Part shown: positions 1 through 5,112 of the stretch, one piece after another | Layout of the letters: each line of letters starts with the position of its first letter | Position numbering within the stretch: the stretch's first letter is position 1 | Notes under the pieces: generated by a model | Database searches by the model: none | Told to the model about the DNA's origin: nothing | The model's input: only the letters and a program-made list of their open reading frames with translations | Assembly: GCA_020431135.1 (NCBI GenBank) | Contig: JAGQIT010000324.1 | Coordinates: 1-10,261 of the forward strand | DNA length: 10,261 nucleotides | DNA from: Myxococcales bacterium | Lineage (GTDB): Bacteria > Myxococcota_A > Polyangia > Nannocystales > Nannocystaceae | Direction of reading: 5' to 3' | Position numbers and translations under genes: made by a program

Positions 1-554
1 ACGTCCACAACTTCGTCGCCGTCGCCCTGTGGTGGATCTGGTGCCCCCGCCGCGGCCGCCTCCACTGGATCCCGCTCGTCCTCCTGGTCGCCGCGACGCT
101 CCTCCTCCTGAGCCCGCTGGCGCCGTCGATCGCCGCCGCCAGCGGCGGCCTCGCGTGGTTCGCCAGCGGCACGGGGCCGGACTACGAGCTCGCGCGCCTG
201 GCCCCCGGGATCGCCCCCGAGCTCGGGATCCGCCTCGTCCTCCTCTTCTGCTTCGCGCAGTCGATCCACTACGGGATCTGGCTGCAGCTCCTCGCCGACG
301 ACGCCCGCGGCGAGGCGACGCCCGCGACCTTCCGGCGCAGCCTCGCGGAGCTCCGCGCGGTGATCGGCGACGCCGGGGTCGTCGTCGCCGGCCTCCTCGC
401 CGTCGGCGTCGCCGTCTGGGCGGCCGTCGATCTCACGGCGGCCAACAACGGCTACTTCCGCATGGCCCGCTTCCACGGGCACCTCGAGATCATGGCCCTC
501 ACCCTCCTCCTCCTCGAGGGCCGGCGCCGCGCCCCCGCCGACGCGTCGCCCTGA
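1..554 (+). CDS. Polytopic membrane protein, C-terminal fragment (function unknown)
   Basis: The gene enters from the left edge. Reading from base 3 gives 183 residues up to the TGA at 552-554, so the start lies outside the window. Four to five hydrophobic segments are visible: one ending in ALWWIW at the left edge, then WIPLVLLVAATLLLL, IRLVLLFCFAQSIHYGIWL, VVVAGLLAVGVAVWAAV and a short one in HLEIMALTLLLLEG. Histidines sit beside or inside these segments (VHNF, LHW, SIHYG and FHGHLE), a pattern seen in membrane enzymes that bind metal or haem. This is suggestive only, and I cannot assign a family. The FC..xS..H segment loosely recalls Brp/Blh carotene-cleaving proteins, but the match is too weak to name it. 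Only 33 bases separate it from the Rieske oxygenase, so the two may be co-transcribed. Confidence 0.75.
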   Translation, partial: VHNFVAVALWWIWCPRRGRLHWIPLVLLVAATLLLLSPLAPSIAAASGGLAWFASGTGPDYELARLAPGIAPELGIRLVLLFCFAQSIHYGIWLQLLADDARGEATPATFRRSLAELRAVIGDAGVVVAGLLAVGVAVWAAVDLTAANNGYFRMARFHGHLEIMALTLLLLEGRRRAPADASP

Positions 555-587
555 CGTCCGGCGCGCGACCTGTCGGCGGCTGCTACG

Positions 588-1640
588 ATGCGGGCGATGG
601 CGGCCGTCACCCGCTTCTTCCACCCGGTGCTCCGCGCCCGCGACCTCCGCGACCGCCCGGTTCAGGTCCGCCTCGACGGCGAGCGCTACGCCCTGTGGCG
701 CGGCGCCGACGGCTCGCTCGGCGCGGTCGTCGATCGCTGCCCCCACCGCTTCGCGCCGCTCTCGGCCGGCGAGGTCCGCAGCGACGGCCGCCTCGCCTGC
801 CCCTACCACGGCTGGCGCTTCGATCGCGACGGCCGCGGCCAGAGCCCGTCGCAGCCCGGCCTGAGCCGCTGCGACGTCCGCGCGATGCAGGCGGTCGAGC
901 GCTACGGCGCGATCTGGATCGCCGACCGCGACGTCCCCCTCGACCGCCTGCCGAACATCGAGCGCCCGGGCTTTGAGCACGCCGGCGTCTTCGTCGAGCA
1001 ATTCATGTGCCCGCTCCACGTCGCCCTCGACAACTTCTCCGAGGACGAGCACACGCCGTGGGTCCACACCCGCCTCGGCTGGCTCGAGCGCGACACGCCG
1101 ATCCTCGACTTCGCGGCAGAGAACCACGACGACCGCACCGAGGTCCGCTACCGCGCGATCCAGCGGCCGTCGCAGCTCTCGCGCTTCTTCGGCATCCGCC
1201 CCGGCGATCACTTCCACAACGAGTGGGTGACCCGCTTCGATCCGGTGCGCTCGGAGTACCTGATCTCGTGGACCGACCCGAGCGGCGAGACGCAGCGCCC
1301 AGCCCAGCTCCTCGCGCCGATCTTCATGACCCCGCAGGACGCGCAGAGCACCCTCTTCGTCGTCTTCATGCTCGCCAAGCTCGACGCGCCCTACCTCCGT
1401 CGCCTGCGGCCGCTGGTCCACCGCGGGGCGACGGCGCTAATCCGCCGCGAGATCCGCGACGACGCGGTCTTCGTCCCCAACGTCGCCGACACGCCCTTCG
1501 CCATGAAGGGCATGCGCCTCGGCAGGTTCGACAAGCCGCTGATCCACAACCACCGGCTCCTCGAGCGCCTCTACTGGGGCGAGAGCTACGACGAGCACAG
1601 CGCCCGCCTGCGCGAGCGCGCCGCGGGCCCGAATCAGTAG
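588..1640 (+). CDS. Rieske [2Fe-2S] mononuclear iron oxygenase, alpha-type subunit
   Basis: A 350-residue protein of the Rieske non-haem iron oxygenase family (VanA/PaO-like single-component type). These enzymes hydroxylate, demethylate or desaturate organic substrates using electrons from a separate reductase. The Rieske cluster motif is textbook: C51-x-H53, 17 residues, then C71-x2-H74 in CPYHGW. The catalytic domain shows H155-x4-H160 in EHTPWVH for the mononuclear iron. Acidic residues D291/D292 are candidates for the third ligand. The residue two before H155 plus one, which normally bridges the two centres as Asp, is E152 here. The C-terminal half is highly charged and has no membrane segment, so the protein should be cytoplasmic. 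No ferredoxin or reductase gene is in view. The start is either ATG 588 or ATG 597; neither has a strong ribosome site. The substrate cannot be told from sequence. The gene ends inside the tandem repeat at 1635-1704. Confidence 0.92.
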   Translation: MRAMAAVTRFFHPVLRARDLRDRPVQVRLDGERYALWRGADGSLGAVVDRCPHRFAPLSAGEVRSDGRLACPYHGWRFDRDGRGQSPSQPGLSRCDVRAMQAVERYGAIWIADRDVPLDRLPNIERPGFEHAGVFVEQFMCPLHVALDNFSEDEHTPWVHTRLGWLERDTPILDFAAENHDDRTEVRYRAIQRPSQLSRFFGIRPGDHFHNEWVTRFDPVRSEYLISWTDPSGETQRPAQLLAPIFMTPQDAQSTLFVVFMLAKLDAPYLRRLRPLVHRGATALIRREIRDDAVFVPNVADTPFAMKGMRLGRFDKPLIHNHRLLERLYWGESYDEHSARLRERAAGPNQ

Positions 1641-1704
1641 ACGCGGAGCAGTAGACGCGGAGCAGTAGACGCGGAGCAGTAGACGCGGATCAGTAGACGC
1701 AGCT
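1635..1704. repeat. Five tandem 14-bp repeats spanning two convergent stop codons
   Basis: The unit CAGTAGACGCGGAG occurs at 1635-1648, 1649-1662 and 1663-1676 without mismatch. A copy at 1677-1690 has one change in its last base, and a diverged copy lies at 1691-1704. The TAG inside the first copy (1638-1640) is the stop of the oxygenase gene. On the other strand the last copy supplies the Val-Tyr-stop end of the lipoprotein gene (TGA at 1692-1690). The unit is not a multiple of three, so every extra copy shifts frame in both directions. No obvious dyad is present, so it does not look like a classical terminator. Confidence 0.95.
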
Positions 1705-2439
1705 CAGCGTCGCCTGCGTGCTCCCCGGGAGCGGCGGCTCGTCGTTGACCGTCCAGGTCATCTCGAAGAGCACCGGCTTGTCGCAGTGCTTGCACGCCGG
1801 GAGGCCGCCGGGGGTGTCCTCCTTCGCCGTCATGTAGAACTCGACCGCACCAGCGGCGGTCGGCCCGAAGGTCGCCGGCGCCAGGGTGATCGCGAAGGTC
1901 TCGGCGGCGCCGTCGGGATCGAAGGTGACCGAGACGTCGCTGACCTTGAGCGTCGCCGGGTCCATACCGGCGGCGTTGTCGGCCATCACCGTCCACTTCG
2001 CGTGCAGCGGGTCGTCGGCGATGATCGGCTGGCAGTTGGCGTAGATCATCGGGTCCTGCAGGCCGTACATCAGCGCCGAGCCGCCGCCCGTGGTGGCGTC
2101 GGTCGTCGACGAGCTGTCGCTGTCGCTCGCCGAGCTCGCCGTCGTGGTCGTGTCGCTGTCGTTGGTCGTGGTCGTGTCGCTGTCGCTGGTCGTCGACGAG
2201 CTGTCCGTCGTCGAGCCGCTCGATGACGACGACGAGTCCGACGACGAGCTCCCGGAGTCGCTCTCCGCGGAGGTCGACGAGGAGGACGAGGTCGACGAGG
2301 AGGACGAGGACGTCGAGCCGGTCGACGACGTCGAGCTCGCCGTCGCGGTCGCGCCGGTCCCTCCGTCATCGCCGGAGCACGCCGGGAGGCCGACGAGCGC
2401 GAGGGGGAGCAGCGAAGAGGCCGAGATCAGGGTCCGCAT
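1690..2439 (-). CDS. Secreted lipoprotein with Ser/Thr/Asp linker and small Cys-containing domain
   Basis: A 249-residue protein starting at ATG 2439-2437. An upstream in-frame start at 2514 was rejected because only the internal Met puts a signal peptide at the N-terminus. Residues 1-20 form a short lipoprotein signal with a hydrophobic core (SLLPLALVGLPA) ending in an LPAC lipobox. C21 would be the lipidated Cys after signal peptidase II cleavage. Residues about 31-119 are almost only Ser, Thr, Asp, Ala and Gly. Residues about 120-249 form a compact domain with four cysteines (C136, C216 and C219 in CKHC, C247 near the end), probably disulfide-bonded outside the cytoplasm. This architecture is common among predicted surface lipoproteins of Nannocystis-like myxobacteria. 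The function is unknown and no enzymatic motif is visible. An AAGGA lies only one base before the ATG, too close for an ideal ribosome site. Convergent with the Rieske gene; divergent from the aldehyde dehydrogenase gene. Confidence 0.85.
   Translation of the reverse strand: MRTLISASSLLPLALVGLPACSGDDGGTGATATASSTSSTGSTSSSSSSTSSSSSTSAESDSGSSSSDSSSSSSGSTTDSSSTTSDSDTTTTNDSDTTTTASSASDSDSSSTTDATTGGGSALMYGLQDPMIYANCQPIIADDPLHAKWTVMADNAAGMDPATLKVSDVSVTFDPDGAAETFAITLAPATFGPTAAGAVEFYMTAKEDTPGGLPACKHCDKPVLFEMTWTVNDEPPLPGSTQATLSCVY
2083..2349 (-). repeat. Low-complexity repeat coding the lipoprotein linker
   Basis: About 267 bases built from TCG/GAC/GTC-type triplets that encode the Ser/Thr/Asp tract of the lipoprotein. 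Exact direct repeats are present: an 18-bp unit occurs back to back at 2273-2290 and 2291-2308, and another 18-bp unit at 2144-2161 and 2168-2185 with a 24-base period. Both periods are multiples of three, so gain or loss of a unit would change linker length but keep the reading frame. Confidence 0.85.
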
Positions 2440-2516
2440 ATCCTTGAGATAGCCGAGCGCAGCGGCGCCAGGCCCTGCAAAGATCGCGGGCGAGGCCCCG
2501 TCACCGGCGCACAACC

Positions 2517-2532
2517 TGTGATCTCTGTCAAT
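2517..2532. promoter_or_regulatory. Possible CRP-like operator in the divergent intergenic region
   Basis: The region between the lipoprotein start (2439) and the aldehyde dehydrogenase start (2590) must hold both promoters. It contains TGTGA, six bases, TCAAT at 2517-2532. This matches 8 of 10 positions of the TGTGA-N6-TCACA consensus of CRP-type regulators. A TTGACA hexamer on the minus strand (2531-2526) overlaps it, but no convincing -10 box follows at the right distance. An 11-base imperfect palindrome, CACAACCTGTG, lies just before it at 2510-2520. One partial site in 150 bases can arise by chance. Confidence 0.2.
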
Positions 2533-2589
2533 TCACGCGGCGGCCGGGGGCTCGCCAAGCGCGGCGACTCTCGGCACCATGACGCGGTC

Positions 2590-4185
2590 ATGGACATGCC
2601 CGTCTCGTCCCCGACCGAGAGCCCGAACGACGCGCTGATCTGCCGCGATCCCGCCACCGGCGAGGTCTACGGCGAGGCGCCGATCATGGATCAGGCGGCC
2701 GTCGACGCCGCCGTCGCCCGCGCCCGCAAGGCCCAGGTCGCCTGGGGTCAGACCTCCTTCGCCGAGCGCCGGGCCGTCCTCCGCGACCTCCTCGATCGGA
2801 TCCTCGCCGACCAAGAGGCGATCAGCCGCGCCGCCTGCCGCGACTCCGGCAAGACGCCGGTCGACGCCGCGATGGGCGAGATCTTCCCGGTCTGCGAGAA
2901 GCTGCGCTACACGATCCGCTACGGCGAGCGCGACCTCAGCCCGTCGCCGCGGCGCTCCGGCTTCCTCCTCCACAAGTCGGCGCGCGTCGAGTACACGCCG
3001 CTCGGGGTCGTCGGCGTCATCGCCCCGTGGAACTTCCCCTTCCACAACCTGCTGTGCCCGCTGGTGCCGGCGCTCTTCGCCGGCAACGCCGTCGTCACCA
3101 AGGTCTCGGAGCTCGCGACCTGGTCGTCGCTCGGCTACCTCGAGCTCCTCCGCGACGTCCTCCGCGGCCGCGGCCACGACCCCGAGCTCGTCCAGGTCGT
3201 CACCGGCTACGGCGCCACCGGCCAGGCGCTGATCCGCTCCGGCGTCGAGAAGATCTTCTTCACCGGCTCGCCGGAGAACGGCCGCCGGGTGATGGCGACC
3301 GCCGCCGAGGGGCTCGTGCCCGTCGTGCTCGAGCTCGGCGGCAAGGACCCGATGATCATCTGCGACGACGCCGACCTCGACCAGGCCGCCGACGCGGCGA
3401 TGCTCGGGGTCTTCACCGCCTGCGGCCAGATGTGCGTCGGCGCCGAGCGCCTCTACGTCTTCGACGCCGTCTACGACGACTTCGTCGCCAAGGTCCGCCG
3501 CCGCGTCGAGGCGCTGCGCCAGGGGCCGCCGCTGCGCGGCGAGTTCGACGTCGGCGCGATGACGATGCCGCGGCAGCTCGACATCATCCAGGGGCTCGTC
3601 GACGACGCCGTCGCCAAGGGCGCCCAGCTCCTCACAGGCGGCCGGCGCAACCCGGACCTGCCCCAAGGGACCTACTACGAGCCGACGGTCCTCGCCGAGG
3701 TCGACCACCGCATGCGGATCACCCAGGAGGAGCAGTTCGGCCCGGTGATGGTGCTGATCCGCGTCAGGGACGAGGCCGAGGCGGTGCGCCTGGCGAACGA
3801 CTGCCCCTACGGCCTCGGCTCGAGCGTCTTCACCCGCGACCGCCAGCGCGCCGATCGCATCGCCGCGCAGATCGACGCCGGCATGACCGTCGTCAACGAC
3901 TACGGCCTCGCCTACATGATGCAGGACCTCCCCTTCGGCGGCGTCAAGATCTCCGGCGTCGGCAAGATCAACGGCCGCGAGGGGCTGCGCGCGTGCTGCA
4001 ACGCCAAGGCGGTCGTCCGCGACCGCCTGCCGATCCGCAAGGGGATCGCCCTCTACCCCGTCCGCGAGGCGACCGAGCCGCTCGTCAACGAGGCCATCCG
4101 CGCGATCTACAGCCGCGGCCCGATCGCCAAGGCGAAGGCGGCGTTCGGCGTCGCCCGAGCGCTCGTCGAGCTCGCCCGCGGCTGA
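2590..4185 (+). CDS. NAD(P)-dependent aldehyde dehydrogenase, ALDH22/Msc7-like
   Basis: A 531-residue member of the aldehyde dehydrogenase superfamily, which oxidises aldehydes to carboxylic acids with NAD(P)+. The usual landmarks are in order: N148 in APWNFP, K171 in VTKVSE, the cofactor-loop motif FTGSPENG (224-231), general base E248 in LELGGKDP, catalytic C282 in GQMCVGAER, an EEQFGP motif (380-385) and PFGGVKISG (448-456). The sequences around VTKVSE, GAER and EGLRACC, and the C-terminal extension after residue 470, recall plant ALDH22A1 and yeast Msc7 more than the common betaine or succinate-semialdehyde enzymes. This is recognition from memory, not an alignment. The Asn usual four residues before the catalytic Cys motif is replaced (TACGQMC). 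ATG 2590 is chosen over the longer GTG 2518 form because the extra residues are basic, unstructured and outside the family; ATG 2596 is also possible. There is no clear ribosome site. The substrate is unknown. A link to the nearby oxygenase is possible but unproven. Confidence 0.93.
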   Translation: MDMPVSSPTESPNDALICRDPATGEVYGEAPIMDQAAVDAAVARARKAQVAWGQTSFAERRAVLRDLLDRILADQEAISRAACRDSGKTPVDAAMGEIFPVCEKLRYTIRYGERDLSPSPRRSGFLLHKSARVEYTPLGVVGVIAPWNFPFHNLLCPLVPALFAGNAVVTKVSELATWSSLGYLELLRDVLRGRGHDPELVQVVTGYGATGQALIRSGVEKIFFTGSPENGRRVMATAAEGLVPVVLELGGKDPMIICDDADLDQAADAAMLGVFTACGQMCVGAERLYVFDAVYDDFVAKVRRRVEALRQGPPLRGEFDVGAMTMPRQLDIIQGLVDDAVAKGAQLLTGGRRNPDLPQGTYYEPTVLAEVDHRMRITQEEQFGPVMVLIRVRDEAEAVRLANDCPYGLGSSVFTRDRQRADRIAAQIDAGMTVVNDYGLAYMMQDLPFGGVKISGVGKINGREGLRACCNAKAVVRDRLPIRKGIALYPVREATEPLVNEAIRAIYSRGPIAKAKAAFGVARALVELARG

Positions 4186-4231
4186 GCGCCTGTCCGCGAG
4201 CGCGCGAAAGACTGACCGAAGGGGAAGGAAC

Positions 4232-4256
4232 CGCGCGGGCGCTATCGCGCCGCGCG
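4232..4256. other. Strong bulged GC hairpin between aldehyde dehydrogenase and yqiJ-like gene
   Basis: CGCGCG (4232-4237), one bulged G, GCGC (4239-4242), loop TATC, then GCGC (4247-4250) and CGCGCG (4251-4256) form a 10-bp all-GC stem. No T-run follows, so it is not a standard intrinsic terminator. It may still end the upstream transcript with factor help, or act in the leader of the following operon. The rest of the 123-base gap (4186-4308) shows no gene and no clear promoter. Confidence 0.45.
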
Positions 4257-4308
4257 ATCCTGTGCTCTCGACACCCGCAGACCGGGGTGGCAGCGTTGTG
4301 CCCCCTCG

Positions 4309-5052
4309 ATGGCGCTGTGGACGATCCTCTTCTCCTACCCGGTGGTGGTCTTCACCGTCGGCATGGCCGTGGTGGTCGCCTACTGGCTCCTGGTCGTCCT
4401 CGGCGCCCTCGGGGTCGAGGTCCTCGACTTCGACATCGACGGCGTCGCCGACGGGGCCGTCGAGGCCGCAGCCGAGGGGGCTATCGAGGGCGCCGGTGAG
4501 GCCGCCGCAGAGGCGCTCGCCGACGGCGCGTCCGAGGCGATGACCGAGGCCGCCGGCGACCTCGCCCACGCCGCCTCCGCCGGCGGGGGCTTCCTCGCCT
4601 TCCTCGGCGTCGGCCGGATCCCCGTGACGATGGTGCTGACGCTCCTGATCATCTCGGGCTGGGCGATCTCCTACGCGCTCGTCCGCCTCCAGATCGTCCT
4701 CGAGCTCAGCCAGGGCCTCCTGCCCTCGACCTTCGCCCTCGGCCTCGCGATCGTCCTCGCGTCGATGGTCACCTCGCTGCTCGCGCGGCCGCTGACCCCC
4801 GTCTTCACGACGCACCGCGCGACCCGCCACAGCGACCTCGTCGGCCGCGTCGTCACCGTTCTCACCGGCCGCGTCGACCACAACTTCGGCCAGGCCGAGC
4901 TCATCGAGGGCGGCGCCGACCTGGTCCTCCAGGTCCGCTGCCCGCTGCCGAACGCCCTCGCCCGCGACGCGAAGGCGCTGCTCATCGCCTACGACCCCGA
5001 AGAGGGCGTCTTCCAGATCGAGGCCTACGACGAGCCCGCGCCCCCGGCCTGA
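4309..5052 (+). CDS. yqiJ: YqiJ/NfeD-like inner membrane protein with C-terminal OB-fold
   Basis: A 247-residue membrane protein. It has a hydrophobic segment at about residues 10-36, a long Ala/Glu/Gly/Asp-rich stretch at 38-92, two more membrane segments at about 102-125 and 138-160, and a small beta-rich soluble domain at 170-240. The order (membrane segment, loop, GVGRIPV just before the second membrane segment, third membrane segment, OB-fold) matches E. coli YqiJ and related NfeD-type proteins. These sit beside flotillin genes and are thought to act with the flotillin in membrane microdomains. The assignment is strengthened by the flotillin gene only 60 bases downstream. E. coli YqiJ has about 209 residues; the extra length here is mostly the Ala/Glu-rich loop. 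The start ATG 4309 places the first membrane helix near the N-terminus. I see no good ribosome site, so start certainty is moderate. Probably the first gene of a three-gene operon. Confidence 0.85.
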   Translation: MALWTILFSYPVVVFTVGMAVVVAYWLLVVLGALGVEVLDFDIDGVADGAVEAAAEGAIEGAGEAAAEALADGASEAMTEAAGDLAHAASAGGGFLAFLGVGRIPVTMVLTLLIISGWAISYALVRLQIVLELSQGLLPSTFALGLAIVLASMVTSLLARPLTPVFTTHRATRHSDLVGRVVTVLTGRVDHNFGQAELIEGGADLVLQVRCPLPNALARDAKALLIAYDPEEGVFQIEAYDEPAPPA

Positions 5053-5070
5053 TCACACGCCCCCCGGCAG

Positions 5071-5094
5071 CTCCCCGCTCTCCCCGCTCTCCGC
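5071..5094. repeat. Short pyrimidine-rich direct repeat in the yqiJ-yqiK gap
   Basis: CTCCCCGCT occurs at 5071-5079 and 5080-5088, followed by a partial CTCCGC at 5089-5094. It lies in the 60-base gap just upstream of the flotillin ribosome site. No function is evident. Confidence 0.6.
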
Positions 5095-5101
5095 CCACGA
5101 C

Positions 5102-5106
5102 AGGAG
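5102..5106 (+). promoter_or_regulatory. Ribosome binding site of the flotillin gene
   Basis: AGGAG lies six bases before GTG 5113. This good Shine-Dalgarno match decides in favour of the GTG start, which is immediately followed by the N-terminal membrane anchor. Confidence 0.75.
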
Positions 5107-5112
5107 TCCACC

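Noticed and set aside
29..976. Plus-strand frame of 315 residues rich in Pro and Arg
   Set aside because: It overlaps the membrane protein and the Rieske gene in another frame. Its Pro/Arg composition is typical of a shifted GC-rich frame.
1634..1996. Minus-strand frame ending in the 14-bp repeat array
   Set aside because: A shifted frame of the lipoprotein gene; the true frame has the signal peptide, lipobox and cysteine domain.
2518..2589. N-terminal extension of the aldehyde dehydrogenase from GTG 2518
   Set aside because: The 24 extra residues are basic and low in structure, do not resemble the family, and would run through the intergenic control region.
4287..4301. Possible sigma-54 promoter (TGGCA then TGC) before the yqiJ-like gene
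   Set aside because: The spacing between the GG and GC elements is one base short, and it lies only about ten bases before the start codon.
2533..4881. Antisense open frame of 782 residues opposite the aldehyde dehydrogenase and yqiJ-like gene
   Set aside because: It crosses two well-supported genes and an intergenic gap and encodes only biased Asp/Gly/Ala/Arg sequence.
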